Of a stretch of DNA of 64,000 nucleotides, positions 1 through 10,858 are shown piece by piece. The stretch is from positions 58,983,296-59,047,295 of the forward strand of contig CM055092.1 in the NCBI GenBank assembly GCA_029204225.1. The letters are read 5' to 3'. Source of the DNA: Diphasiastrum complanatum. Lineage: Eukaryota; Streptophyta; Lycopodiopsida; Lycopodiales; Lycopodiaceae. The stretch's first letter is position 1. Each line of letters opens with the position of its first letter. The notes below the pieces were generated by a model, which did not search any database, was not told where the DNA came from, and was given only the letters and a program-made list of their open reading frames with translations. Position numbers and translations under genes: made by a program.

Positions 1-621
1 CTGTTGAGGGAATTTTAGTTTCCTGGTATGATTTTGTCATTTTTACTCTAGAGTAAGGATTTATTCCTAGCTAGAGAGTTAAATAAATTGTGGATTTTTA
101 ATCCATTTATTTTTTCCTTTTCTATCAATAAGTCTTTTAGACCCACATTAAGATTGTACGTTTCTGATTGTTTTCAGAAAGTGAATCAAGTGGAAGTTTT
201 AGCAAAGTACTTATTAAAGGTTATTTTAAGTTGTAATTAATTTGAAATCACTCATGTGATGAATAGTATGAGAACATTTTACTCAACAAAAATGTTTTGT
301 TGAGTACGGTAAGAGAGTGTCGAAATCTTGTGGATTTCCTATTCATGTAATTTCATCTTTTACAACTTAATTAATAAACTTTAACGGAGTCATACTAAAG
401 CCAGTGACATGGAAAGAAAAATGGTTCATCATTTGCTATGTGTCTAAAGGAATTTTTTGCACCTTAGCTAACAAATTTTTCGGGGGACAGAAAGATCTAA
501 GGGAAGAAGAAAAGGGGACACCGGTGCTAGTAAATGATTTTGTGTTACGTAAGTTGGATTTTTTGTTAATCCCTGTGGAAAAGTTGCATAATACCAGTTA
601 TGGAGTAATTCCATAGTAAAG
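1..621. other. AT-rich sequence, no gene recognised
   Basis: I see no gene, LTR boundary or RNA. The stretch lies directly upstream of the Copia gag remnant, where a 5' LTR and gag N-terminus would be expected. It does not resemble the 3' LTR that starts at 3801, so the 5' end of that element is missing, replaced or outside the window. Confidence 0.5.
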
Positions 622-1179
622 TTGATTAAAGGATTTCATTTAGTTGAATTCCTGTTTGACATCAGGTATGACCATGAGAATGACCCATTCAATGATGAGT
701 TAGCATGTATTGATGAAAGCATTAAGGAGGTAGAACTTGTTCAAGTTATACTTAATGGCTTGTTGGATGATCATGCTAATCTTGTTCAAAGTTTTGCTAT
801 TCAAAAGACTTTGCCAAGTATTGTGGATTTGCAAAAGATCTTGGTGAATGAGGAGTATAGGCTTCAATCAAGAAGAGGTGGATCTACATCGACATCTCAT
901 TATGAAGAGGAGGCTATGTTCATCAAAGGCAAGTTCAAAGGCAAAGGCAAAGGCAAGTGGTCTAAAGGGCAAGATCAAGGTGAGACTTCCTTTTGTGGCA
1001 AAAAGGAAGATAAGTCTAAGTTGAAATGCTTTTATTGTGGAATCAAAGGGCATTTTGCAAATGAATGTTTGAAGAAGCAAAGAGAGAAAGGTTTCACTAC
1101 TAATGATGAGGATCTAGGTGGTGGTGATTCTCTTTTGATGTGTTTTTCAAGTCTAATATCAAGTGATATGGTGGATTGA
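622..1179 (+). pseudogene. gag: Copia gag remnant with CCHC zinc knuckle
   Basis: This is the C-terminal part of a Copia gag (capsid/nucleocapsid) protein, which packages element RNA. About 185 codons are open, but the frame begins without a proper ATG and the N-terminal gag region is absent. The first ~80 residues look like the helical gag core (LVQVILNGLLDD, then LQKILVNEEYRLQ). A Lys/Gly-rich basic tract follows (residues ~101-120), then a zinc knuckle with C136, C139, H144 and C149. The frame stops at 1179 inside the start of the protease. In intact Copia elements gag and protease are one reading frame, so a single-base frameshift near 1165 separates them. Confidence 0.8.
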
Positions 1180-1540
1180 TAGTGGAGCTAGTTCACACAT
1201 GACTAGTCATAAGGAGTTCTTTACTTCTTTGGTCACTTATGATGGAGCCAAGAAAGCAATTCACATGGCCAATGGTGGTGAGTGTGTGATTGAAGGTATT
1301 GGTTCAATTCCTATTTGTCTCTCTACTAATAGGAAAGCAAGACTTAATGGTGTTCTTTACATTCCTTCACTTTCAAAGAATTTGCTAAGTGCTGGGCAAA
1401 TGATAGAGAAAGGATACATGGTAAAGTTTGGTGGTGACGCTTGTTTCATTACAAAGGAAGAAATCTTGGTTGCTAGGGGCAATAGACAAGGTAGACTTTT
1501 CAAGCTTGATGCTTTTGTTATGGCTAACAAAAAGGATTGA
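1163..1540 (+). pseudogene. Copia aspartic protease remnant
   Basis: Retropepsin-like protease of a Copia polyprotein. The active-site motif is DSGASSHM, with the catalytic Asp at residue 6 and the typical WWI just before it. The usual Copia continuation follows: a glycine-rich VIEGIGSIPI stretch, then VLYIPSLSKNLLSAGQM. This block separates protease from GAG-pre-integrase in Copia elements. The frame overlaps the end of gag by 17 bases in another phase and stops at 1540, before any integrase. Confidence 0.85.
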
Positions 1541-2045
1541 ATGGAAAAGGAGATTGGTATCAACTTTCCAAAGTTACCTTTTAGCATCAATAAGATTGGT
1601 GGATATTATGCAAAGTCTAACAAGCTTCCTTATGCTAGATATGTCAAGATCTAATATGCTTCTTGGAGATGTTCATCTTTGTGCTAACTTCGCTAGTCTT
1701 GAGGATAATGATGACGGTTTCAAAGCTTCATGGCAAGTGCAAGCATGCAAAAGGTAAGGAAAGATCTAACTTCATCAATGGAGGTGAAGGTTCTTCCTTG
1801 GAAAAGATTGTTGCTAATGATTTCTTTGATCATATGGAAAAAGATGTTGCCAAGTGCATGCATGAAGAGGTGGTTCTTCTACATTCTTTTGTTATGAGTC
1901 CAAGAAAATCATTTTTGCAGCAAGTGGAGTCACATTTCTTCATAAAGAGAGTAGATCAAATGGTTCTATCAAGAGACTTGGTGAGGAAGATAGTCAAAAG
2001 TCAAGAAGAAGAGAAGTATGTGATGAGCTCAAAGTAGGATGTACT
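1541..2045 (+). other. Scrambled Copia interior, unidentified
   Basis: Integrase should lie here but no HHCC zinc domain or D,D35E core can be read in any frame. A 124-codon open stretch (1663-2037) is Lys/Glu-rich with no recognisable motif. It is probably rearranged element DNA. Confidence 0.35.
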
Positions 2046-3368
2046 TTGAATGATGTCATTGTGAATGATAGTGAGGAAGAATCATTAGCATATGATTCAT
2101 TACCTAAAACATTGAGTAGAAGTTCTTGTACTTCAATTATCCTTATGTTGAAGGTACTAATCATTTTTTTCATGGCTTCTAATGTTTTTGAGATTTCTAC
2201 TTCTTCTGATGCAATCATTAAGAGGGAGTCTTATGAAGAAAAGAGCAATGGAAGATTGGTTCTTGGGAAGATCCAAGGCATGGATCTCACATCTCTTCAT
2301 CAACTCAAAGAATTCTATGATTGTGAATTGATCACTCATGATCAAGATGGCAAAAGGTTGGTTGGAGAAGACTACATGGAGCAAATCGAGAGGCAATTTA
2401 TTCAAGGCAAGGGATATCTCATTGGTGAGCTTATTGAGGTTTTTTATGGACTCAAGAGGGCCGGATTTATTAGGTTTGATACTCATCTTCACCTACTCTA
2501 CTTCATGTTGGATGAAAAGTTTGGAATCTATCTTTTGATTTATGATGGTGACATTGGTGACATTGTTTTCACTAACCTTTGTGGAAATTCGAGATCAAGC
2601 ATTGATGAGTTCTTGTTGGATCTAGATCATATGTTTGAGAGGGAGTATTTCCAGATGTTCAGGTCTGAAGATATTCATATCTTTGATATATTTGATGTTC
2701 AAGAGAAAGGTAAGCAAGTGGAAGCGACTCACTTTGCTTTACTCACATGTTTTGGAGAATTTTCTTGTGTAGATGATGTTATGCAAGTGGATATTGGTAA
2801 TCATGGTTTTCATACTGGAAAAGCAAGTAATGGATCTGGAAAACAAATTTTGTTCAATGACTTTGATGGTCAAGAGGAAGATCGAGAGGTTGGTCTCAAA
2901 GGGCTTCAACAACACAAAAGGAAAGGTGGCAATTTGGAGCTAGTCAAGAGCATCAAAGGAAGATTATTTAACAAATATGTTATGGATCTATTTTTACAGG
3001 TTATTGAAGACTCAAGTAAGGTCAAAGGAGAATCAAGGAAGTGTTGTTCAGGTTTACTTTACTTGTTCTATCTCATGTTTGAGCTATTTCATGTGGATGT
3101 GTGCAAATTGTCAAGATATGGACAAACTAGCTACATTGTCTTGCAATATCTTATTGTTGGAGTTGTACTAACATTCTTGGCTGGTTTTGCTAATGGAAAT
3201 GAAGCTATTGGAGGCCCATTATATCACTCATCCATGATCAACTTCTCAAGTTTTGAGTTACTTGATGCCAATGTTTGGAGATTGTCATTTTTTGGTGAAT
3301 TTATGGTCATTTTCTTGTGTCAAGTAGATGTTGAAGATGGACTAGTGCAACATACTTGGCATCATTAA
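2046..3368 (+). CDS. 440-codon ORF: decayed Copia reverse transcriptase
   Basis: A long open frame starting at ATG. Residues ~105-165 follow the Copia RT landmarks around the palm: EDYMEQ (YMxQPEGF block), GKGYLIGEL (GKxxLVCKL block), YGLKRAG (YGLKQAP block), then RFDTHL. The catalytic YVDD box is not present; the equivalent stretch reads IYDGDIGD. After residue ~215 I cannot align it to RNase H. A strongly hydrophobic stretch near residues 363-385 (IVLQYLIVGVVLTFLAGFA) could be a membrane segment. It cannot be an active polymerase. Either it has stayed open by chance or it was re-shaped after RT was lost. The RT origin is fairly clear; any present function is unknown. Confidence 0.55.
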   Translation: MNDVIVNDSEEESLAYDSLPKTLSRSSCTSIILMLKVLIIFFMASNVFEISTSSDAIIKRESYEEKSNGRLVLGKIQGMDLTSLHQLKEFYDCELITHDQDGKRLVGEDYMEQIERQFIQGKGYLIGELIEVFYGLKRAGFIRFDTHLHLLYFMLDEKFGIYLLIYDGDIGDIVFTNLCGNSRSSIDEFLLDLDHMFEREYFQMFRSEDIHIFDIFDVQEKGKQVEATHFALLTCFGEFSCVDDVMQVDIGNHGFHTGKASNGSGKQILFNDFDGQEEDREVGLKGLQQHKRKGGNLELVKSIKGRLFNKYVMDLFLQVIEDSSKVKGESRKCCSGLLYLFYLMFELFHVDVCKLSRYGQTSYIVLQYLIVGVVLTFLAGFANGNEAIGGPLYHSSMINFSSFELLDANVWRLSFFGEFMVIFLCQVDVEDGLVQHTWHH

Positions 3369-3790
3369 TGTACTCACCTACTCATGGATTTCCAAGGTTT
3401 GATGATATCTTGTGGCAAGATGGAGATGGAGGCCCATTCATGGAGTTTTATGGTGGAGACATATCAAGAAAGGACAAAGTTGGAGGAGACAAGCAAGCAA
3501 ATGGTCATCACTCACATTTATTGTTTGATTGTTGTAATTTTCCAAAGAGTTCAAAGTTTGAAACATGGAGGAATCATTTTATTCACATTCTATTTGGTTC
3601 TTCATGTTCTAGTTATATCTTGATGTGTAAAATTGATGTAAGAAATAGTGAAGCATCCAATTTGGACACTATTCTCTATATCAATTATGAAAGATACTTT
3701 TGAACCTTAGAAAGGAGATCTATATTTAGGTTGGAGATCATTCTAAAGTTGGATCAAAGCAGTATGGTCAAAACTATGCCAAAACTAGTT
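3369..3790 (+). other. 3' untranslated part of the Copia remnant
   Basis: An open stretch (3356-3703) overlaps the end of the 440-codon ORF in another frame but has no recognisable motif. No RNase H signature is visible. The segment ends at the purine tract before the 3' LTR. Confidence 0.35.
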
Positions 3791-3800
3791 GAAGAGGGAG
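3791..3800 (+). promoter_or_regulatory. Polypurine tract of the Copia remnant
   Basis: GAAGAGGGAG directly precedes TGTGAGAG, the putative LTR start. This is the normal position and composition of the plus-strand primer of LTR retrotransposons. Confidence 0.6.
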
Positions 3801-4370
3801 TGTGAGAGATTTCAACTACTTTAGTCTAGGTAAGTCACATTTTGGTAAATTGTCAATAAGAGGCCAAAACTCATTTTGGACTTAGAGATAAAATTTTTGA
3901 AGTTATATTAGTTTGAAATACACTCAATAAACACTTTTTGAAAGTGTGGGAAAGTTGGTAGTCGAGTTTGAGAGAGATTCAAATTTGAACTTTGGGTACA
4001 TTGAATCTAGACCCAAAAATAGTAGGGTTTACATTTTGGAGGGAAAGCCAAGTGGCCAAATAGCGTTTGGACACTCTATAAAAGGATGTAACTCGTGGAG
4101 AGACACATCTTCTCTCTTCTCTCTCTCATTTCATCATTATACATGGTTCTCTTTGGGTTCTACTACTCATTGGTGTACTCTCATGATGTTATCTTGCAAT
4201 TCTATGTGTAGAATGATTATTTATTGCTATTTTTGGTTCCACACGTGTGAAATATAGTAGGGTACTATAATTGTACAAAAAAAAAACTATATTTTATGTT
4301 TTGGTTCATGTTTGATCATATCTCTTAGAGTTTGCATCTCATTTTGTATGTAGATGCTGATTTTTCTACA
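3801..4370 (+). repeat. Copia 3' LTR with TATA box
   Basis: Begins TGTGAGAG after the purine tract. TATAAAAGG at 4077-4085 is a good core promoter and is followed by a CT-rich leader-like stretch, as in plant LTRs. The right end is set provisionally at TTTTTCTACA (4361-4370) because no second copy is in the window for comparison. Confidence 0.5.
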
Positions 4371-5855
4371 TTGGCAGGATTGTTGGTTTGCTCCTTATTG
4401 TAACCAAAGATCAGGGACATGGATTGGATCTTGAATGATCTGAAATCCTTCACAGAGGATGTGTTTCTAGTCTTAGAGATTTCCTAGATGTGTTATTTAC
4501 TCACGAAAAAATAGAATTCTTTTGTAGCTGAGTTACAAGATTCTCATTGAAATATGAGAGTAATATATGCGAATTCTGGAGGAATTTGTTAGATAGAACA
4601 TATGTGTTATGTACTAGGTCATAGTGAGATTATTCTCATATGTGTACGTTTAATCTTGTATGGATCTACTATGTATTCCTGGTTGCTACGGTTATTTGGT
4701 GCACTTAACCTAGTCAGTAAACATAGACATATGATCAAGTATTGTTGAAACAGATTTTTGTAGAGTTAACAAATCTTTCTGAGAAAGACTTATAGGTTAA
4801 CTAAAAAAGTGATTTGGATAAGGATCTAAATGTGGTGTTATACATGTATAATTAAGATATGCACCTAGACATTTGAGATTTCTAAATCATTGGCAATTAA
4901 CTTGAGTAGTTGATTACTCCAAGATGAAGTTAATTGGTAAAACGGTCAGTGTGATGTGGATTCATCGGGAACTAATGGTTTTTTTATCTATATTACTTGT
5001 AAGATGCATAATTAGTGAATCATCAAGATTCATCAGTCATAATTATGTGCATTGGATATACAGTATTCTTGGATAGAGTATTCCTTAGTTAAGAAATGAG
5101 ACTCAATTCTTTGATGATTGTATTCTAGAGAGCTCAATTGGATAATGAATCATAATGAATCCGAGAATAGTAAGTGAATCGATATTCAGTAGGACTTTTG
5201 GGTATCTAGATTTGATTCTAGATTGTAATCTAAAGTTTTTGTAGTTGAAGATGAATATCATTTTGGTATGTGTTCAATCTTTAATTACCAGTGGTTTATA
5301 GAACTTGAATCTTGCATTTCAATTCAAAAATCATGTTTGATGAATATTCCTAAATCCAGTATTTTCTTAGTGGAAAGATTTTTGAATGATTTTTACTTTT
5401 CCTGAGTTATGTTGGACATATACTCCAGTATCCTGTAAATGATTAAGTATGGTTTTGGATTCCAAAAAATTATGATTAACGAATCATACAAATTTAAATA
5501 TTTATGATTGACGGATCATAAATAGATACTTAATTATTGTCATAGGATTATACGGAATTGGGATGATTCTTAAGTGTGATGATTAAAATTGAGTAAGAAT
5601 TTGAATCAATGTTTTGAATCTCTCTACTCTAGTATTTTTTTGAGAACCTATGGATCTCACAGACATTATTTTATTTATCTAGTGGATGCTATTCTGCTAC
5701 AGTTCATGGTTTGTGAAAGATTTCAGATCCTTAAGATCCAATCTACTTGAATGATCTTGTAGTGGGTTTCTTTCCTTGCCTAACCTGAATCCAAGATCTA
5801 GTCAATCTAGCATCAAAGAGACGGAGTTACTTGTCACGCGTAGGTTCGTTCCCAT
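4371..5855. other. AT-rich intergenic DNA
   Basis: No open frame of note and no recognisable element domain on either strand. It contains many short GATTAA/GAATCAT-type repeats without clear period. Confidence 0.5.
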
Positions 5856-6522
5856 GAGAGCGATAGTTTAGTTCATATTTCAACATGAATGGAGGATCTA
5901 ACACTAACTCTAGCATCCATTAACACTGAGCATTAACACTACATCCATTAATCCTACTTCCATTAACCCTAAATCCACAACAATGATAGAAACTTACTCT
6001 TCTCTCTCTCCTTTTCTCTCTCACAAAAAGCATAAGAAATAGCAATTCCAATAATGATCAAATCCAACAATTAGCAAAATCCAAAGAAAGCATGAGAAAT
6101 GGAGAAAAAGAAAGGAAGATCAAGTACATTCATTAATCCATTTCTAAAGAGAACCAATCTGCTTTATTGAAATGAGGAAATGAACATGAGGAGCAACTCG
6201 AGTTGGTCCCTTTTTATAGTAGAGAGGAGGACCCTGGCATCTGAATCCTATTGGTCCAGTCTTGCCTCTCTTTTTATTCAAATTTAAAAAAGTGTGGAAC
6301 CATCAAAATTGGAGGGAAACCCAACTTTATTCACTAACTTGACATTTAGGCCCTACGACATTAAAAGTCCCGCAAAAAGGCCTAAAGTCCTTTTATTGAC
6401 TTTCTAATTAATCAATCGAATAACTATGTGATCATCGGGTTGGACTTACACACACAGGGTGCCAAATCCCTCTCACTTCTTAACTAGGGTTAGGGTTGCC
6501 TTGGAATCCGCAAACCCTCCAA
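5856..6522 (-). repeat. Gypsy 3' LTR, family B
   Basis: This ~670-bp block recurs, diverged, at 37133-37720. Shared landmarks are TGAGAGCGAT at the left, a CTCTCTC-rich patch, GTTGGACTTACACAC near the right and AACCCTCCAA at the right end. On the minus strand it starts TATTGGAGGG (TGTTGGAGGG in the other copy) and ends in CTCTCA. The DNA immediately to the right is the end of the accessory ORF, so this is the 3' LTR of a minus-strand element. It resembles the LTRs of element A in layout (AACACTA-rich left part), suggesting related families. Confidence 0.6.
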
Positions 6523-7221
6523 TAGTATCCCCCACCAAAACTGGTGGCGGTCCCACGACACCTGCAATATGCAGTTATTAGGGACTTTTATTGGCTTCGC
6601 GTCGAATCTTAAGTAAATGACACTACACCTTCTCCATAAAGTCGAGGCGTGCAGTATTGAAATCCAAATTGTGTGGCAGGAAACAACGGTGGGCTCCAGC
6701 AATTCATTTGGAAGTTGTCCATGAGGTGAAGCAGGATTCCCAAGAGCCTCCCATCATAGCCACACGAAACTAGAGACGAGCAATCGGCAGCTGATCTTTG
6801 ATTTGCTCTGAGGCCATCGGCTTATTTGGATCGAATGCCAAGGGAGGAAGGCAATCATCCCATTTGGTTGCCACTGACGCCAAGAGAGTTAGATATTTAG
6901 CAAACATTGCCGATTGTCGCATCGTTGAATCCGGAGAGTGGACATACTCTCTCTGCTATGCTTGTAAAGCACGGTGGAAGTCCACTGAAATGGTCCAGTT
7001 GTAAGCCTAATGGATGATTGGCCAATTGAGCGTATGGATGGTGATTTTGTCCATAGCCTTCCATTTATTTCTTCGCGGCATTGGCACGTAATAGGGATCT
7101 ACCCGCAACTGGCGAGGGCTGGTGACGTAACTCCTAATTGATTTCGGAGTTTTCTCAAAAATTGTGATTCTCCATGCCGGCTGCTGTCTCCCGAGCTTTC
7201 ACCACTGCCTGACCTCGACAT
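6523..7221 (-). pseudogene. Accessory retrotransposon ORF, C-terminal module (element B)
   Basis: Minus-strand remnant directly upstream of the family-B 3' LTR. Its reading pieces match, in order, the accessory ORF of element A (48.7-49.4 kb): YVTSP.QLRV, then PMPRRNKWKAMDKITI (A: PCTRRSKWAK...LDKITI), then a W..S.D..RAL motif. An ATG at 7221-7219 begins a Ser/Gly-rich stretch that could be this ORF's start or part of the linker. Frameshifts and in-frame stops occur. The biochemical role is unknown. Its place between integrase and the 3' LTR in sister copies is where Athila-type elements carry an env-like ORF. Confidence 0.5.
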
Positions 7222-7599
7222 GATTACTACATTCATAAACATACAATACATTACAATAAACCCTAATATATTGAAATGAAGTAGAAAAGAAGAGAGACAT
7301 GCGTGTAGAGCTCGAGCTTGCACCAAGATTGGCATAAGAATCATATAAGCGACAATGTATAAAAATAGTACTATCTAAAAATTAAAACATTAGAATCATA
7401 CAATAGTTTTATGTTATTTGTGTTTTGTACTTGTGCATATATGCAGTTTATCACAACGAGATGAATTACATTCAGATCAGTCTAGCAATCTCACTGCGTG
7501 GACGACGATGACTATGAGAGCTTGAGGCCTGATGGGATGATTCTGTCGGTGTTTCTTCGTAGACCAAAAGCACGGAATCCACGTGGAAGCCATGGCGGC

Positions 7600-8246
7600 T
7601 AAGAGGGACAATAAAGAGCCAGCAGCGAACTGCTGCTTAGTATTGGCCTTAATAGCTCGTTTGAGCTCACCAGAAACAATCTTGAATCAATTATATGGTT
7701 GGGCTTTGGCCAATTTAGTGTGGGATTCCACTATCTTGTGAAGGATTTGAGACGTGATGCGGTCTTTTCTAAGGTTGCCAACCATCAAGAAATTATTAAA
7801 TACCTGGGCAGCTGCGTGGATGGAAGGCTCAATGATGGCTTCCAAACAGTAGCCATCATTGGTCCAGTGCAGATCATTGGTGAGGTCAATAAATGGCTTG
7901 ATGGCCTGTTTGGCGTGCTTGTGATTGGGTGAGGCCTGCGTACCAGATGATATTCCTATAGCTGCAAGTGCGGCCTCAGTGACGCGCACTTTGTGTGTGG
8001 CTCCCTGGAAAGTGATATAGAATTTGGATTTCTCTTCCAAGTATTGAAAGCAAGAGTGATGAAATCCATATTGATACGACCCGAAAAGACTCTCTCATGA
8101 ATACCCATTGTAGTGAGTAGAGGCTCCACAAGGGTCATCCACTGAGTGACCATGCTTGTGCTAGGAACAATCATGATGTCCGTTGCAAATGGGACATCAC
8201 GATGGATAGTATAGCGCAGAGACTGGGAAGTATCGGTAGAAGACAT
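7600..8246 (-). pseudogene. Accessory retrotransposon ORF, N-terminal module (element B)
   Basis: ATG at 8246 (MSSTDTS...) begins a frame homologous to the plus-strand copy at 44691-45430. Shared blocks are DVP....DIM, LPSTS/VPSTS, PLLTT.GIHER, SKFYITFQG.THKV, AALAAIGI and NNFLMVGNL. A one-base loss near 8035 shifts the frame (the other copy is in frame there). A TGA at 7689-7687 follows PYN, yet similarity to the other copy continues in frame for ~30 residues (LKRAI..NT....GSLLS.LA). Function unknown; no known domain recognised. Confidence 0.55.
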
Positions 8247-8640
8247 GATGATCAGAAAGGGATTATAAATGCGTGAAAGTGTATCAGAAGGCAATGTAGG
8301 AAATTTGGAAGGCTTTGGTTGCAAGAAAAATTTGCAAGAGCTTCGCTAGCACAAGTGAGGAACGAATCGCATTCAGCCAACTTATAGGTGAATTTGGTGG
8401 GTCCATTACACTGAATAGTAGTTTGGCTGATCAGTTCTGAACAAAAATTTTCAGGCATGTGCAGTACTGTAAAAATAGGCTATAAAAATATCGGCGAAGG
8501 TTTCTAGGAATCTGAACCTATCAGGCGAACGTTTTTCAGGGCTAGCAAAGGATGAACCTTCGCCCAGGAGGGTCCTTCACCCAGGTACTGTCATAAATGC
8601 ATTTTTTCACAATCTGAACCTATGGACAACCTACTTTTGA
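8247..8640 (-). other. Leader in front of the accessory ORF with GCGAAGGTTC-like motifs
   Basis: A non-coding stretch upstream of the element B accessory ORF. It holds GGCGAAGGTT, GGCGAACGTT, GAACCTTCGCC and related words at 8490-8590. Equivalent motifs precede the accessory ORFs at 44.2-44.5 kb and 50.46-50.72 kb. Element B similarity ends near 8640, where Copia sequence begins. Confidence 0.45.
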
Positions 8641-8654
8641 CATTTTAATATCAT

Positions 8655-9430
8655 CTAGCAGATCGGCGTTGCGTCCTTCACGATCTTCTCATACCATTTT
8701 GGTATCTTAGATTCGGGTGATACACTACGTGGAGAGTATGTATCCCAAGGAGTGTCCAAGTAATGTCTCTTACTTCCAAACGGTTTCTCCTTTATTGCTC
8801 CTATTGGCAAGTACCTTCCCCTAGGCTCTTGAATAGGTGGTGTCCTTTCATACTCGCCCTCTAAGTGACATACATAAGAGCTCAACCATTAGATTCATGA
8901 TCATCTTGTGGAGCGTTTTTTTCATCTTCCAAAATTGTGGGAAGTCTTTTGATGCTTTCACCACTTGCATGGTCTTCATCTTCATACCTATGCATTTCAT
9001 CAAAGATCACATCTTTGCTAATGTGAATCTTGTTCATTACAGGATCAAAACACCTATATGCCTTCGTCAACTCGTCATAACCGACGAAGATACACTTGAT
9101 TGCTTTGGCATCAAGTTTCTATCGCTCCTCCTTTGGCACATGTACATAGGCCTTACATCCAATGACACGAAACTTGTCGATTTTTGGCTTTATTCCTGTA
9201 AATGCTTCTTCGAGAGTCACATTTGGAACCGCAACTGTAGGGCTCTTGTTTTGCAAGAACGTTGTTGCGCTGCACGCTTCCGACCAAAGTGAATCGGTCA
9301 AGCCCATTTGCTTCATCATGGAGCGTGCACTCTCCATAATAGTCCTGTTTTTCCTTTCAGCTACACCATTAGGAGAGAGAGAATTTAGATTTTCAAACAG
9401 TTACTACTCTAAAGAATTTATTTCTCCATA
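8655..9430 (-). pseudogene. Copia integrase C-terminal fragment
   Basis: Minus-strand pieces read as the distal part of a Copia integrase and the integrase-RT linker. 9337-9119 has LWSEACSATTFLQNKSPT followed by FRVIGCKAYVHVPKEER, the conserved 'FG(C)xAYVHxP' block. 9070-8882 continues with AYRCFDPV...HISKDVIFDE. 8885-8655 holds the acidic linker ending IPKWYEK. Small frame breaks separate the pieces. The catalytic core and the RT are absent; the left end abuts the element B leader. Confidence 0.8.
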
Positions 9431-9779
9431 GAAATTGCTAATCCAAGGGGATGATCATGCTTGTGGCATTAGAATCTTAAAGAAATAGTTCAAAATCCTT
9501 AAAAAAAACCTATCTACCTTGTCTTAAGTCCATTTTGGGCAAACAAAGGGCTACATACTCCAAACGAAGGACCTCTTGACTATACCTACAAGTACAATAC
9601 CTCAAAATAGAGTGATTGTTCTAGAGAAATTGCTTAGAGGATGTCATAAGTCATTTGTCCCTTTCAAGAAGCCAGTAGTTGGGAGTGTGTGGCAAAAAGC
9701 ATTTCACGTTCCAAAGTGAACTTGGCTTAGTTGGATTTGTCACCTAAGCAATGAGAAGTCTTGGCAAGGAAACCCAACA
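9431..9779. other. Unassigned spacer between two Copia fragments
   Basis: No domain recognised. It may be the eroded N-terminal gag of the plus-strand Copia fragment that follows. Confidence 0.3.
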
Positions 9780-10858
9780 AATCATCATTTTGAACTTTTG
9801 ACATCACCATTGTACATAGAGAATAAACTCATAAGAATCTTGATGCATGAAGAGCAAAGAAGAAAAATGGTCAAGGCTTGATGTCAAACCACTAATTATT
9901 AGGCACTTTTGACATGCCAAAAGCAAGGCAAAGGAAAGGACAAGAAGAAGTCAAAATAACAGCATGCCAAGGCTCAAGAGGATGAAGGATCTCCCAAAAA
10001 GACCAAAAGGAAAAGTAAGTGCTTCTTTTGTGGCAAAAAGGGCCATTGAAAAAGTGAAAGCCACAAGTATTTAGTTGAATCAGGCAAGAGAAAACCCAAA
10101 ACAAGCAAGTAATCTTGTCGATGAAAGAGAGGTCAAACATTCTAGCATCTTTATTTTAGCATTGTCATCAAATTAGCAGGATCGAGCATGGTGCATAGAT
10201 TTGGGAGCCACTAGACACATGACAGGAAATAAGGATTGGTTAAACAATTTGAAGGATCAAGATATGGAATGTCGGTTTCACAAGAAAATGGTGAAATATG
10301 CAAAATAAAAGGGATTAATTATTCTATCTAGTTACTTAACGGAAAAAGAAAAACAATCAAGGAGTTACTCTACGTGCCAAAATTGAAAAAAAATCTACTT
10401 TTAGTTGGAGTCAATACCGATAAAAAACTGAAGGTAGAATTTGCTCATGATTGTTGTGTGAATAAAAATTCAAAGCTGTTACAAATGGAACTAGAGATCC
10501 AAGATGAAGCTATATAGGTTGAATGATATGATTAAAGGGCACAATGGAATCATATTGACCACTCATTCGCAAACTAATCTATGGAAGATTAGGTTTGGTC
10601 ATTTGAATCTAGGAAGCCTTAGTTTAATGAGAAAATTGGAGATCATGAAAGAATTACCTTTGATAGAAGATTAATTGAAGATGATATTGAATTATGTGTC
10701 TATAAGAAGTGTCAACATGAAAAGTTCAAGTGTGGTGGAGTTGCAAGGGTGAAGAACATCTTGGATTTAGTCCACATCGATCTATGTGGATCTATGAGGA
10801 CAATGTCTATAGGGAGAGCACATTACTTCATCACTTTTATAGATGATATGTCCCGTAC
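9780..10858 (+). pseudogene. Copia gag-protease-integrase fragment, many breaks
   Basis: Plus-strand Copia order is preserved despite stops. LMHEEQRRKM (gag end, ~9841-9870) is followed by a Lys-rich tract and a zinc knuckle KCFFCGKKGH (~10018) with a stop and the last Cys lost. WCIDLGATRHMTGNKDW is the protease (~10189), with DLG in place of the usual DSG. KIRFGHLNLGSLSLMRKL is the GAG-pre-integrase block (~10584). VHIDLCGSMRTM...[11 protein letters not shown] (~10765-10855) is the integrase core start. It ends abruptly at ~10858. Confidence 0.75.

Larger units (their letters stand above)
622..4370 (+). mobile_element. Degenerate Ty1/Copia LTR retrotransposon
   Basis: Copia landmarks occur in order on the plus strand: a CCHC zinc knuckle (1027-1068), a protease with DSGASSHM (about 1178-1201), a decayed reverse-transcriptase-like ORF (2046-3368), a purine tract (3791-3800) and a 3' LTR. 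No integrase is recognisable between protease and RT. The 5' LTR is not visible. The element is dead as an autonomous unit: gag and protease are out of frame and the RT YVDD box is gone. Confidence 0.75.
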
